DNA of 64,000 nucleotides from Bacteroidota bacterium (GCA_016718825.1 JADKCL010000002.1:124001-188000); one strand, 5' to 3'. Positions 24,796-34,533 are shown, counted from the first letter of the stretch. The notes: a model not told the origin generated them from the letters alone. Program-made: numbers and translations.

Positions 24796-26133
24796 TCACC
24801 TTTCGTAAAAATTCACATGGCTCATTCCGATCAACTCGCTGCCGCGTGCACCGATCGGCTTGTAATACACCAGGATCGTGTAATAATTCTCGGTTTCCGC
24901 ATGGGAGCCTTCCAACCTTGCTTCGTCAACCATGCCGTCTTTCCTGCGCTTGACGATGTAGTGGTAGTCATAGACGCCTTGCTTCATCAGCAATTCGCCT
25001 TCGTAGCGCAAAGCCGCGGCGTTGTAGCTCAGTTGATTGGTACTGTCCAGCCGCCAATCGTTGAATTTTCCGTGCACATACACATCCCCGTCTGTAATGG
25101 GTTCGCCCAATTTGAGCCCAAAGCGCACAAAGGCATAGTCTGCCTCGAAAGCTGAATTCGGATATTCCTGAACGTCAATCGCGTAATTGCCGTTCAAGTC
25201 TTGCTTGGAATAATAAATGTTGCGAAGGCGTGGTTCGTCGGTGAACAAATCAAAACGGTAGACCGAATCAACATTGGAGATTTCCTTGATTTGGGCTGTT
25301 TTGAACCGGGTACTGCGAATGTCCAGCAGCCGGAATTCGTTGCCGCCTTCGAAGTTGTTGGCTGCATCAAATTGGTATTGCAGCTCCGTGGGCGTGGTAA
25401 ACATCGGTACCAATCCACTTGCAGCATTGTCCCAACGGAAATTTTGAAGGACATACACCTTCAAATCCTGCCGCGGATCAAATACGCCCGGAAAGGAATG
25501 CGTGAGCTGCAAATTGAAATCGACCCTTTGAATGCGGCGGCGATCGGAAGCCATGCGACTTTGCCCGATCAGCGGTTCCACTCCGATTTTCTGATCCGCA
25601 ACGACGAGCCTGCGGGTGAGTAGCAGGTCGTTTTCATCGCCACTGCGGAACACCTTGAGCAGGTAATTGCCTGATTTCTTGAAGGCTGAGCCCTCGGCCG
25701 GGAATTCGTAGCGGTAATGAATGTAGGGGATCAGCGTGTTTTGAGACGGGGTGTAATCATACATCCGGTCGCTGCTGAAGCCTTCCATGAATTCAAGCGG
25801 CAACAATCCGCTGGGTGTCCAATCGTGGTCGCAGCTCACCACTTCAATCCAATAATCGGGTACACCGGCCTCCTCGGGCTGCAGGATGTCAAATTCCAGC
25901 TTCAATTTGGTGGCATCCCCGAGGTAGAGGATCGGGTAGGAGAAGGGGTCTGTGCCGCGGTAAAACTGCACGGTCCTGACATTCGGCTCATAGACCTGAT
26001 CGGCATATTCCAGGGTTTTGAAGGGGGCATCGGTCTTGGAATTGCCGCTGCTGACGGAACTTTCCGTCTTCGGGCAGCCCAGCAGGGTCAGCAATCCGAA
26101 GAGGGTAAACAGGATATGCAACCTAGTTTTCAA
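24796..26133 (-). CDS. type IX secretion system plug protein (DUF5103)
   Basis: Lipoprotein of 445 residues with a signal ending in the lipobox LLTLLGC. The body matches the DUF5103 family: VRTVQFYRGTDPFSYPILYL at the start of the domain, the CDHDWTPSGLLPLEFMEGF segment near residue 105, and the C-terminal GDVYVHGKFNDWRLDS. Family members include the plug that closes the SprA outer-membrane translocon of T9SS. The start is TTG at 26133, overlapping the stop of the upstream ABC-F gene; no nearby ATG would keep the signal. It agrees with the several T9SS cargo proteins in the window. Confidence 0.85.
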   Translation of the reverse strand: MKTRLHILFTLFGLLTLLGCPKTESSVSSGNSKTDAPFKTLEYADQVYEPNVRTVQFYRGTDPFSYPILYLGDATKLKLEFDILQPEEAGVPDYWIEVVSCDHDWTPSGLLPLEFMEGFSSDRMYDYTPSQNTLIPYIHYRYEFPAEGSAFKKSGNYLLKVFRSGDENDLLLTRRLVVADQKIGVEPLIGQSRMASDRRRIQRVDFNLQLTHSFPGVFDPRQDLKVYVLQNFRWDNAASGLVPMFTTPTELQYQFDAANNFEGGNEFRLLDIRSTRFKTAQIKEISNVDSVYRFDLFTDEPRLRNIYYSKQDLNGNYAIDVQEYPNSAFEADYAFVRFGLKLGEPITDGDVYVHGKFNDWRLDSTNQLSYNAAALRYEGELLMKQGVYDYHYIVKRRKDGMVDEARLEGSHAETENYYTILVYYKPIGARGSELIGMSHVNFYER

Positions 26134-28075
26134 GCTGCAATTGCTCCATTTCTTCGATCAGCTTTTCCCAGGTGACTTGGGCAGGCCCAAGTTCCTTGTC
26201 GATGGCATCGGACTCTTTTTGAAGGGTTACCAATTGGTCAAACTTGGTCGCCATCGTCGGATCGGCCATTTTATTGAGCAATTCGGTCTTCTTTTCTTCG
26301 AGCTCCATGATGCGGGCCTCGATGCGTTCGAGGTCGCCCTTGACCTTGTTTTCGCGCTTTTTGCGTTCCTTTTCCTGCTGATAATCCCGCTTGACTACGG
26401 GCGCTGCAACTGCTGCGACAACTTTTGCCTGCTTGGTCGCGGCATCAGTCTGCGCTTTTTTCTCGTTTTTGAGCTTTTCCTTCTGCAGCGCGAGATGGTA
26501 GTTGAATTCCTCGTACGTGCCCGGGAATTCGCGCACCAATCCGTCCTCGATGTACCAAATCTTGTTGGCAACTTCGCGGAGGAAAAACCTGTCGTGGGAC
26601 ACTACTATATATGTGCCTTCGTATTGCTTGAGCGCGCCAGACAAAATCTGAATGCTTTGAATGTCCAAGTGATTCGTTGGTTCGTCAAGCATCAGGAAAT
26701 TCGCCTCCGAAAGCAGGGTTTTGGCCAAGGCGACGCGTGACTTTTCGCCACCGCTGAGCACCTTGATCTTTTTGAAAACATCGTCGCCGGTAAACAGAAA
26801 TCCACCCAAAATGCCGCGAACGTAGGCTTCGCCCTTTTGAAAGACGAACTTGCTCATCTCTTGCAGAATCTCATTCTCCGGCGTCAACGCCTCCAATTGG
26901 TGCTGCGCAAAGAAGCTTTCCTTTACATTGTGGCCCAAGGTCAATTCGCCATCAAACGGCTCCACGTTGGCGATGATGCGCAAAATGGTGGACTTTCCGA
27001 TGCCGTTGGCGCCGATCAGGGCAATTTTGTCCCCGCGATAGATATGCAATTCGGAGTCATGCAAAATCACCCGGTCTCCGAATGCTTTTGTTTTGACTTT
27101 CAGATCAAGAATATTCCTTCCCGGCGTTGTTTCCGCCTTGAATTTGAAGTTGACCGGTCCGCCTTCGCCTTCCGGGGCTTCGATGCGATCTACTTTGTCG
27201 AGCAATTTGACCTTGCTTTGCACCTGTTTGGCCTTGGTGGCCTTGGCGCGAAACCGTTCGATGAACCGCTCGGTGTCCTTGATCGCCTTCTGCTGATTTT
27301 CGTATTCGCGTTGATGTTGCTCGGCGACGACAACTTTTTCCTTGAGGTAGAAGGAATAATTGCCTTTGTAGCGGTTGAATCGGCCTTGGGAAATCTCCAC
27401 CACCGAAGTAATCAAACGGTCCAGGAATTCCCGGTCGTGGGAAACGATCACAAATGCACCCTTGAAATCCTTCAAATAATCTTCGAGCCACTGGATCGCC
27501 GGCAAGTCCAAGTGGTTGGTCGGTTCGTCGAGCATGAGCAGGTCGGGCTCCATCAGCAAGAGCTGCGCAAGCATCACGCGCATGCGCCATCCACCTGAAA
27601 AAGTGTCAAAATTGCGTGCTTGAGCGGCTTCGTCGAAGCCCAAACCTGCAAGCACGGACGCAATTTTGGCGTCGATGTTGTAGCCGTCCATGGCTTCGAG
27701 CGCATGCTGCTTGTCTGCAAGCTGATGCACCAAGGCCTCATCGTGGTTCAATGCCGGATTGTTCAGAATGGCATCAATTTCGTCGCGGAGCTGCATTTGT
27801 TCGCCAAATGCCTGCATCGCCACCTCAAACACGCTTTTTCCGGTATGGGTGCTGAGCATTTCCTGCTCGAGGTAGCCAATTTTGAGCCCACGGGCCATGC
27901 TGACTTTCCCTTCGACGGGCGTCATGTGCCCATTGAGCAATTTCAGCAGGGTTGTTTTCCCGGTTCCGTTGCGGCCCACAAGGCCGATGCGGTCGCCTGG
28001 TTTGATTTGCAACGTTGTATCACGGAACAGCCATCGGCCGCCGAATTCAAATCCAATATTTTCAAGGGTTATCAC
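26123..28075 (-). CDS. ABC-F family ATPase (Uup/EttA type)
   Basis: Soluble twin-ATPase protein of about 650 residues. Domain 1 has Walker A GLVGRNGTGKTTLLKLL, signature FSGGWRMRVMLAQ and Walker B LLMLDEPTNHLD. Domain 2 has ALIGANGIGKSTILRI, LSGGEKSRVALAK and a second LDEPTNHLD. The two are joined by the charged helical linker, and the last 100 residues are lysine- and glutamate-rich coiled coil, as in Uup. ABC-F proteins act on the ribosome or on branched DNA rather than in transport. I set the start at GTG 28075, where homology begins (ITLENIGFEFGGRW); a TTG at 28111 is possible. Confidence 0.9.
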   Translation of the reverse strand: MITLENIGFEFGGRWLFRDTTLQIKPGDRIGLVGRNGTGKTTLLKLLNGHMTPVEGKVSMARGLKIGYLEQEMLSTHTGKSVFEVAMQAFGEQMQLRDEIDAILNNPALNHDEALVHQLADKQHALEAMDGYNIDAKIASVLAGLGFDEAAQARNFDTFSGGWRMRVMLAQLLLMEPDLLMLDEPTNHLDLPAIQWLEDYLKDFKGAFVIVSHDREFLDRLITSVVEISQGRFNRYKGNYSFYLKEKVVVAEQHQREYENQQKAIKDTERFIERFRAKATKAKQVQSKVKLLDKVDRIEAPEGEGGPVNFKFKAETTPGRNILDLKVKTKAFGDRVILHDSELHIYRGDKIALIGANGIGKSTILRIIANVEPFDGELTLGHNVKESFFAQHQLEALTPENEILQEMSKFVFQKGEAYVRGILGGFLFTGDDVFKKIKVLSGGEKSRVALAKTLLSEANFLMLDEPTNHLDIQSIQILSGALKQYEGTYIVVSHDRFFLREVANKIWYIEDGLVREFPGTYEEFNYHLALQKEKLKNEKKAQTDAATKQAKVVAAVAAPVVKRDYQQEKERKKRENKVKGDLERIEARIMELEEKKTELLNKMADPTMATKFDQLVTLQKESDAIDKELGPAQVTWEKLIEEMEQLQLEN

Positions 28076-28170
28076 GGGCGCAAAATTAGCACAATCGCCG
28101 CATCCGACCAAGGAATTCGGACTTTATCCAAGTGGTCGACACTGATTGCGGTTGCGGATGAAAGTGTTTT

Positions 28171-29145
28171 TCAGGCCTTTTCGAATGCGTCTTCCGGCTC
28201 TGCGGGGCCCGTGCTGATGTTTTCAACAATGGCCAAAGGGGCATTTTTCCGCCTGCCAAAGAAGATGAAGTACATGATCACGACAAATGCCAGCATGACC
28301 AAAAAATCCGCTGCGGCGGCCATGCCTTGCTGTTCCAAAAGCGTTGGGGTTGAAAGGCTCGAACCGGGGTAGGAAACCAGACAAAGCGAGAAAAGGTTAT
28401 TGCCCGCATGGATGCCGATGCTCAGTTCCAAACCTTCGTCGATCAAGGCAAAAGCGCCCAAAACCAATCCAAAGGTAAAATAATGCGCCATCATCAACAC
28501 GACGCCGTATTCTTGGACTTCATTGTTCATCCCGTGCAGAAAAGCAAAAATCCCGGAACTCAACAGCAAAGGAAGGTAGGGGGCACGCGGCGCAAGGCGA
28601 ATCAAGCCATGCATCAATTGCCCGCGAATGGCGATTTCCTCAAATGCACTTTGAATCGGGACCAAAACCATGGCGATCGGCAGGAATACCAGAAAGCGGT
28701 TCATATCCACCGTCATTTTCACCGAATCCGGATCAATCAGGTATCCCACCAGCTGGTAAATGCACATCATTCCCATCCAAACGCCCATTCCGGCCATCAT
28801 CCGGCGCCACCGAAACCGCTTGAATCCTGTGACTACCCAGCGAAATTGCTTTTTCAAAACATAACGTTCCATGATCCAGAGGCCGACCATCCCGACCACG
28901 AATTGCATCATGATCAGCACAAAAACCAAGGTCATGTCAATACCCAACAAGCTGAAATTGGTTGGATCCTCGAGGTAGGCAGCTGCTTTGGATGGATCCG
29001 TAATTTGAAGTGCCAAAACAGGAACAAGCAACAAACTTCCTCCAAGGACGAGAAAGATGACCCAGGTTGCGAAAATGGCGACGACCTGCAAGGTTGGGTC
29101 TTGCTGCCCTTTCCAGGCTCCTGCCAAAAAACGATTGATATTCAT
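28171..29145 (-). CDS. CPBP-family intramembrane protease
   Basis: Integral membrane protein of 324 residues with about eight helices. The three catalytic motifs of the CPBP/Rce1-like family are present: EEIAIRGQLM (EExxxR), FAFLHGMN (FxxxH) and IHAGNNLF (HxxxN). These glutamic-type intramembrane proteases process prenylated or bacteriocin-like peptides, or act as membrane scaffolds; the substrate here is unknown. It lies between the ABC-F and rsh genes on the same strand. Confidence 0.85.
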   Translation of the reverse strand: MNINRFLAGAWKGQQDPTLQVVAIFATWVIFLVLGGSLLLVPVLALQITDPSKAAAYLEDPTNFSLLGIDMTLVFVLIMMQFVVGMVGLWIMERYVLKKQFRWVVTGFKRFRWRRMMAGMGVWMGMMCIYQLVGYLIDPDSVKMTVDMNRFLVFLPIAMVLVPIQSAFEEIAIRGQLMHGLIRLAPRAPYLPLLLSSGIFAFLHGMNNEVQEYGVVLMMAHYFTFGLVLGAFALIDEGLELSIGIHAGNNLFSLCLVSYPGSSLSTPTLLEQQGMAAAADFLVMLAFVVIMYFIFFGRRKNAPLAIVENISTGPAEPEDAFEKA

Positions 29146-29216
29146 TGCGGGCGAAGATACGGTTGATTTTCGTTTTTGAGGATGCCGAATCTAAAGTCCA
29201 TCACCTGGGTATGGAC

Positions 29217-31460
29217 TTACATATGGTCCACGCGACTCACGGTAAACACACCCGGAACGGTCTTGAGTTTGGTTCCCAAGTTTTCCAACTCCTTGGTATT
29301 CCGCACGAATACCTTGAAGACTCCCTCAAACATGCCGTCCATCGAGTCGATGGTAATGCTGCGAATGTTCAGTTTCATTTGCCCGGAAACAACCCGAATC
29401 AGGTCGTTCATCATGCCTTGCCGGTCTTCGCCGATGATTTTCACCCCTGCCAACAGGCTGATATCGGCCATCTCCGTCCATTTTGCCTTGATGATATTCT
29501 TGCCCCAATTGCTCATCAAAGAAATGGCTTTCGGGCAATTGGGACGGTGAATCACCAATCCTTCCTCGGGCACAAAAAAGGCCAGGATATCGTCTCCCGG
29601 CACTGGGTGGCAACATGTCGCGAACTTGTAGTCCCGAATGTCCATGTCTTCGCCAATCAAAAGACTGTCAGACGTCAAGCCCTTGTTTTCAATCAGCCAC
29701 TCCTCAAATTCTTGCCGGCTTTTGATGTTCTTTTGCGTCGGTTCGAGATCCTCGATCCGAATTTTCCCACCTTGTTCCTTGATCCGAATAAACTCCTGCA
29801 ACCGGTCCATGTCCAGTTTATGCAAGCCGAGGAGGTAGAAAAATTGACCTTCATTCGGGATTTTGAAGAAGGCGAGGAGTTCCTTGGTGACTTCCTTTTT
29901 GTCGAGACTGTAGTTGCGGGCCTTCCACTTGAAGATTTCCCGGCCTTTATCTTCGACCGTCCTTCGCTGCAATTTGAGCGACTCCTTGATCTTGTGTTTG
30001 GCCTTCGTGGTATGCGCGTATTGCAACCATTCGTCCTTGGGACTTTGCTTTTTGGAGGTGATGATTTCGACCTGATCGCCGTTGTTGAGGGTATAGCTCA
30101 GCGGCACCACCTTGTTGTTGACTTTTGCTCCGATGCAGGTGTCGCCCACGAGGCTATGGATTTCATAGGCAAAGTCAATCACGGTCGAGCCGGCCGGCAA
30201 CTGCTTCAAATCGCCTTTGGGGGTAAAGACAAACGCCTCGTCAGGAACGAGATTCGTCTTAAACTCCTTGACGACGTCGACTGCATTAAGATTCGGATTT
30301 TCAAGCAGTTCACGCACACGTCCAAGCCAGTTCAGGAAGCGCTCGTCATGCATCTGTGTGCCGTCCTTGTACTTCCAATGCGCTGCCATGCCATGTTCGG
30401 CGCCATAGTCCATTCTTTCGCTGCGAATCTGAACCTCGATCCAGCGCCCGCGGGGGCCCATGACCGTGACGTGGAGCGATTCGTAGCCGTTGGACTTGGG
30501 AATCGTGAGCCAGTCCCGCATCCTTTCCGGATTGGGGCGGTAAAGCTCCGTCACCAAGGAATAGGCTTTCCAGCACTCTGATTTTTCGAGGTCGGCCGGG
30601 CTGTCGATGATGATGCGAATGGCAAACAAGTCAAAAACCTCCTCAAACGGAATCTCCTGCTTGACCATCTTCGCATAAATCGAATAGACCGATTTGAAGC
30701 GGTGCAGGATCCTGAACTGCATTCCGGAGGCACTCAGCTTTTCGCGGATCGACCGGATGAACTGCAAGATGTAATACCTGCTCTCGCGTTGCACGCGCAT
30801 CAACTTGGAATTGATCTGCAGGTAAATCGTTGGTTCGGTGTATTTCAGCGCAAGGTCCTCCAACTCGACCTTGACAGCATGCAAACCGAGCCGGTTGGCG
30901 AGGGGTGCATAGAGGTAGATCGTTTCGGAGGCGATTTTGAGCTGCCCTTCCTTTTTCATGTACTGCAGCGTGCGCATGTTGTGCAGGCGGTCTGCGAGCT
31001 TGATCAGGATCACCCGCACGTCTGCGCTGAGGGTCAGCAGCATTTTCCGGAAGTTCTCTGCCTGTGCCGAGCTTTTATTGTCAAAAACGCCGGAAATCTT
31101 GGTGAGCCCGTCAATGATCGTGGCGACTTCGGAGCCAAACTCTTCCTTGATGTCGGAGATTTCGGCAAATGTGTCTTCAACGACGTCGTGCAACAAGGCT
31201 GCGATCACGCTTGTGGCGTCCAGGTGCATTTCCTTGGCAGCAATTTTCGCCACGGCAATGGGATGGAGGATATAAGGTTCGCCACTTTTACGCCTTGCGC
31301 CCTCATGCGCCTGCAATGCATACTCAAATGCGCGCCTGATCTCGCGACGCTCGGAACGTGATGCCAAATCCTCGCAGGCGCGCATGAGACTGCGATAGGC
31401 GCTCAGTATCTCTTGCTTGTCTTTTTCTTGCCGATCTTGCTGACTCGTGGTATCGATCAT
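29217..31460 (-). CDS. rsh: bifunctional (p)ppGpp synthetase/hydrolase
   Basis: RelA/SpoT homologue of 747 residues. The hydrolase part keeps the HD motif and the following acidic pair in ALLHDVVEDT (near residue 80). The synthetase domain has RFKSVYSIYAKM, KSNGYESLHVTV and EVQIRSERMDYGAEHGMAAHW. A TGS domain follows (VFTPKGDLKQLPAGSTVIDF), and a C-terminal ACT-type domain ends at VSRVDHM. Both catalytic halves look intact, so it should make and degrade the stringent-response alarmone. It is divergent from the LRR gene, with a -7 box about 165 bp upstream of its ATG. Confidence 0.93.
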   Translation of the reverse strand: MIDTTSQQDRQEKDKQEILSAYRSLMRACEDLASRSERREIRRAFEYALQAHEGARRKSGEPYILHPIAVAKIAAKEMHLDATSVIAALLHDVVEDTFAEISDIKEEFGSEVATIIDGLTKISGVFDNKSSAQAENFRKMLLTLSADVRVILIKLADRLHNMRTLQYMKKEGQLKIASETIYLYAPLANRLGLHAVKVELEDLALKYTEPTIYLQINSKLMRVQRESRYYILQFIRSIREKLSASGMQFRILHRFKSVYSIYAKMVKQEIPFEEVFDLFAIRIIIDSPADLEKSECWKAYSLVTELYRPNPERMRDWLTIPKSNGYESLHVTVMGPRGRWIEVQIRSERMDYGAEHGMAAHWKYKDGTQMHDERFLNWLGRVRELLENPNLNAVDVVKEFKTNLVPDEAFVFTPKGDLKQLPAGSTVIDFAYEIHSLVGDTCIGAKVNNKVVPLSYTLNNGDQVEIITSKKQSPKDEWLQYAHTTKAKHKIKESLKLQRRTVEDKGREIFKWKARNYSLDKKEVTKELLAFFKIPNEGQFFYLLGLHKLDMDRLQEFIRIKEQGGKIRIEDLEPTQKNIKSRQEFEEWLIENKGLTSDSLLIGEDMDIRDYKFATCCHPVPGDDILAFFVPEEGLVIHRPNCPKAISLMSNWGKNIIKAKWTEMADISLLAGVKIIGEDRQGMMNDLIRVVSGQMKLNIRSITIDSMDGMFEGVFKVFVRNTKELENLGTKLKTVPGVFTVSRVDHM

Positions 31461-31621
31461 CTTCTCTTTAGCTCCAAATCCTACGTTCGCAAGGTATCAA
31501 AAAATGCCACTTTTTGCAAGCCAAAGCCGATTTAGAAAAGTCTTGGATGCGAAATCCCTGACCGCTGCTGACAACCACCCATGAAGATCGAGTGGTGTTC
31601 CTATTCGAATGAACTTGCGTA

Positions 31622-31634
31622 TTCACAAAGGTAA
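31622..31634 (-). promoter_or_regulatory. -7 box for rsh, left arm of 13-bp inverted repeat
   Basis: TTCACAAAGGTAA on the plus strand reads TTACCTTTGTGAA on the minus strand, containing TACCTTTG, an exact match to the Bacteroidota -7 consensus. It lies about 165 bp upstream of the rsh start. A good -33 element was not found at the standard spacing. Confidence 0.5.
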
Positions 31635-31736
31635 TCACCGACACAAATCACTTATTTAGATAATTGTAAATCAGTGAAATAGACTTGAATATTGTCGGTA
31701 ACAAAAATTTAATATCCGGTTAATAAGTTGTAAATG

Positions 31737-31749
31737 TTACCTTTGTGAA
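31737..31749 (+). promoter_or_regulatory. -7 box for the LRR gene, right arm of 13-bp inverted repeat
   Basis: TTACCTTTGTGAA contains TACCTTTG and ends 11 bp before the LRR ATG, so transcription from it would leave almost no leader. It is the exact reverse complement of 31622-31634. Confidence 0.5.
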
Positions 31750-31760
31750 AATTCTAGAAA

Positions 31761-32786
31761 ATGACCGAAGACGCACTTCAACACATCGCCAAAGCCAAAC
31801 GGAAAAAGTCTAACTGGCTCGATCTCACCGACTGCGGCATTGCAGACAGCCTTCCTGAAGAGGTTGCAGAAATGGTTTGGCTTGAGGAATTGAACCTGAG
31901 TCAGAACCCCTTGACGGCAGCGGTTTTGGAGGCGGTTTCCAAGTTGCCGAAGCTCCGCCGACTTGCTTTGCTGGGTTGCCCCGTCGTCGATTTGACGCCG
32001 CTATCTGGCATGACGAAGCTGCGTTTTTTGGACCTTTCCGATACCAAAGTGACTGATTTGGGACCTTTGGGCGGCATGCGCAAGCTCAAAGAACTACGCC
32101 TCCGTAATTTGGAAATCGCAGACCTGAGTCCCCTGATCACATTGGGCAACCTTCGGTTTTTGGATCTTGAAGGCAGCAAATGTCAAGATTTGAGTCCTTT
32201 GGCTGCCTTGGCTGATTTGCGATTCCTGAATCTTGAAGGCACAAACACCACCGACCTCACTTTGGTGAGTGAATTCTCCACACTCCGCTACCTTAATTTG
32301 AGCGGGGCTGCAATTGCCGATATTTCTCCCATCATTGCGCTTTCCAAGCTCAAGCACCTGGATTTGAGTCATATCCCGGCCACAGATTTCAGCCCGTTGT
32401 CGCACTTGAAAAAGTTGACCGATCTTTGGCTTGCCGGTACCGGCGTAACGGATTTGCTTCCACTTGCAACGCTTTCAAAGCTTGAGACGCTTGACATCAG
32501 CGAAACGAAAGTAAGTGACCTGTCGCCGCTTTCCAATTTGGGCAGTTTGTCTTATCTCGACCTCACAGCGACTTTGGTCGCAGATTTGACGCCCCTCAAA
32601 AAACTGAAGCGCCTCGATGATCTGCTGATCGGGCTTTCTGCGGTCACCGACCTCAGCCCGATGCAAAAGCAAATCAAAAAAGGCCTGGAAATGGTGGTAT
32701 TCGATTGCAAGCTGGAAAATCCGCCACAAGAAATTGCTGAGCAGGGAAGAAAGGCGATTTTGAAATATTGGAAGGAAAACAACTAA
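31761..32786 (+). CDS. leucine-rich repeat protein
   Basis: Protein of 341 residues made almost wholly of about twelve 22-residue leucine-rich repeats of the SDS22/internalin type (for example LRFLDLSDTKVTDLGPLGGM). There is no signal peptide or transmembrane segment, so it is probably cytoplasmic and mediates protein binding. A short helical cap precedes the repeats (ALQHIAKAKRKKSNWLDLTD) and another ends the protein. Partner unknown; it shares a divergent promoter region with rsh. Confidence 0.85.
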   Translation: MTEDALQHIAKAKRKKSNWLDLTDCGIADSLPEEVAEMVWLEELNLSQNPLTAAVLEAVSKLPKLRRLALLGCPVVDLTPLSGMTKLRFLDLSDTKVTDLGPLGGMRKLKELRLRNLEIADLSPLITLGNLRFLDLEGSKCQDLSPLAALADLRFLNLEGTNTTDLTLVSEFSTLRYLNLSGAAIADISPIIALSKLKHLDLSHIPATDFSPLSHLKKLTDLWLAGTGVTDLLPLATLSKLETLDISETKVSDLSPLSNLGSLSYLDLTATLVADLTPLKKLKRLDDLLIGLSAVTDLSPMQKQIKKGLEMVVFDCKLENPPQEIAEQGRKAILKYWKENN

Positions 32787-32890
32787 TCCCTTCAAGATTG
32801 TCTGCACTTGCATGGAGTCTTGAACTTAGGGGAATGTTGCGTTTGCCAAGATTTTTCTAGAGGGAAGGCAAGTAATTCGCAAAATTACCG

Positions 32891-32898
32891 TACTTTTG
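32891..32898 (+). promoter_or_regulatory. -7 box upstream of tRNA-Leu
   Basis: TACTTTTG matches the TAnnTTTG consensus and sits 30 bp before the mature tRNA 5' end. No clear -33 box at the expected spacing. Confidence 0.45.
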
Positions 32899-32928
32899 CC
32901 CTTCCATTTTGGATGCGTTCATTTTCAT

Positions 32929-33010
32929 GCGGGTATGGCGAAATTGGTAGACGTGTCAGATTTAGGATCTGATGCCGCAAGGCGTGGGGGTTCGAGTCCC
33001 TCTACCCGTA
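32929..33010 (+). tRNA. tRNA-Leu (anticodon TAG)
   Basis: An 82-nt class II tRNA. Acceptor arms GCGGGTA / TACCCGT pair with a terminal G-U, anticodon stem TCAGA/TCTGA holds loop TTTAGGA (anticodon TAG, leucine CUA), a variable arm GCCGCAAGGC is present, and the T-loop is TTCGAGT. CCA is not encoded. It lies 31 nt before the trigger factor start and may be co-transcribed with it. Confidence 0.95.
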
Positions 33011-33041
33011 CATTTATTATCCATCTTAATTCTAGATAGTC

Positions 33042-34439
33042 TTGGAAATCAAGCAAGAAAATACCGGCCATCTCACTGGTCGCCTCACCGTGGTGATCAC
33101 TCCTGAAGATTACCGCGAGCCTGTCAACACCGTTTTGAAGGATTATGCCAAGAAGGCCCAGATCAAGGGCTTTCGTAAAGGAATGGTTCCGACAAGCGTC
33201 GTGCGCAAGATGTTTGGCAAAGGGGTCATTTTTGAGGAATTGAACAAGCTCGTGAGCAATGCGCTCAACGAATATGTCAATCAAGGCCATCTCTCACTTG
33301 TGGGAGAGCCCATTCCAGTCTCCAAAGACATCGACCTTGATCCCGAGAAGGAGCTTTCCTACGAATTGGATTTTGAAATCGGAATGGCGTCACCCTTCGA
33401 GATCAACTATTCAGGATTGGCAAGCAGTCCTATTTATAAGGTTGTTGCAGACGACACACTGATCGACAGAGAGATCGAAGGCATGCGTACGCAGCATGGC
33501 GAGATGTCCAATCCGGATGAGAGCCAAGTGGGCGATACCCTTTTTGGCAAGCTTTGGGAAGTTGATGCCAATGGCAACACCGTTGAAGGTGGTTTGGAGC
33601 GTATGTTTGCGATGAACCCGGAACGCGTTGTCAGCGAAGCCCTCAAAGCAGAAATGGGCAATGGCAAAAAAGCCGATGACCGCATCGCAGTCAAAATGTC
33701 CGACCTTTTTGACAATGACGGCGAAATCCGCAATCTCTGGGAGAAAAACGTTCAAGGCGAAGACGTCCGTGAATTGACAGATGCCGAGCTTGCCGAAATC
33801 AAAGAAAAATCATTCAGCTTCGAAGTGCGCAAAATCAATCGCAGCGAGAAGTTGGAGGTGAACCAAGAATTGTTTGACAAGGTTCTTGGCGCAGATCAAG
33901 TGAGTTCGCTGAGCGACTTCCGTGATAAAGTCGCGAGCGACATCGAGGGGCACCTGAATACCCAGGCTGCGAAATTGTACCGTTCCTTGGCGATTCGTGC
34001 GATCATCGATGCAACTGAAATTGAACTTCCACATGAGTTCATGCGCAAATGGTTGATCGCAACACGCGAGCAAATCAACGAAAGCAACATTGACGCATTG
34101 TACGATACATTCTTGCGTTCCTACAAATGGCGCTTGATTGTCGAGCGCATGCAAGAAGAAAACGAGCAGGTCAAAGTTTCCCAAGAAAATGTAATCGACC
34201 GTGCCCGCGCAATGGTGCGTAGCCAATTCGGTTCCATGATCGGCGAAGATGAATCCCGTCTCGAGAGCTTCGTGCAATACTATATTCAGGACGAAAAGAT
34301 GGTGCAGCGTCTGTTTGATGAGGAATTGGAAGACCGTGTCTTCTTCCACATCAATGCGCTCAATCCTCCTAAGGAAGAGGAAGCCACAGGCACCCAATTT
34401 ATCGACATCTTGAAAAAGGAAAATTCAGCGGCCCGCTAA
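33042..34439 (+). CDS. tig: trigger factor, ribosome-associated chaperone
   Basis: Protein of 465 residues matching trigger factor from the N-terminal ribosome-binding domain (MEIKQENTGHLTG, then GFRKGMVPTSVVRKMFGK near residue 45, the ribosome-docking signature) to the helical C-terminal domain. It binds nascent chains at the ribosome exit. The start is TTG at 33042 because stops lie directly upstream in frame and homology begins here. It is followed by a strong terminator; clpP-clpP-clpX lie 3 kb downstream, with an unrelated secreted-protein gene in between, whereas tig and clpPX are adjacent in many bacteria. Confidence 0.92.
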   Translation: MEIKQENTGHLTGRLTVVITPEDYREPVNTVLKDYAKKAQIKGFRKGMVPTSVVRKMFGKGVIFEELNKLVSNALNEYVNQGHLSLVGEPIPVSKDIDLDPEKELSYELDFEIGMASPFEINYSGLASSPIYKVVADDTLIDREIEGMRTQHGEMSNPDESQVGDTLFGKLWEVDANGNTVEGGLERMFAMNPERVVSEALKAEMGNGKKADDRIAVKMSDLFDNDGEIRNLWEKNVQGEDVRELTDAELAEIKEKSFSFEVRKINRSEKLEVNQELFDKVLGADQVSSLSDFRDKVASDIEGHLNTQAAKLYRSLAIRAIIDATEIELPHEFMRKWLIATREQINESNIDALYDTFLRSYKWRLIVERMQEENEQVKVSQENVIDRARAMVRSQFGSMIGEDESRLESFVQYYIQDEKMVQRLFDEELEDRVFFHINALNPPKEEEATGTQFIDILKKENSAAR

Positions 34440-34481
34440 GGAGCTGCGCGAAAACGGGTTTATTCCCGCGTTTTCCTATTT

Positions 34482-34533
34482 GACTGCGAATACCAACTTG
34501 GAAAACCAAGTGACGTATTCGCAGTCTTTTTTT
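34482..34533 (+). terminator. intrinsic terminator after tig
   Basis: A long stem (GACTGCGAATAC / GTATTCGCAGTC with an inner CTTGG/CCAAG) is followed by seven T. A second weaker hairpin (GAAAACGGG / CCCGCGTTTTC) lies just before it. Confidence 0.85.

Larger units (their letters stand above)
31461..31760. other. 300-bp divergent promoter region between rsh and the LRR gene
   Basis: No gene is visible. It holds two TACCTTTG boxes pointing outwards (31633-31626 minus; 31738-31745 plus), each embedded in a perfect 13-bp inverted repeat. The centre is AT-rich. Confidence 0.6.

Noticed and set aside
29145..30581. 478-codon plus-strand open frame
   Set aside because: Lies opposite the rsh gene, which has clear synthetase, TGS and ACT domains.
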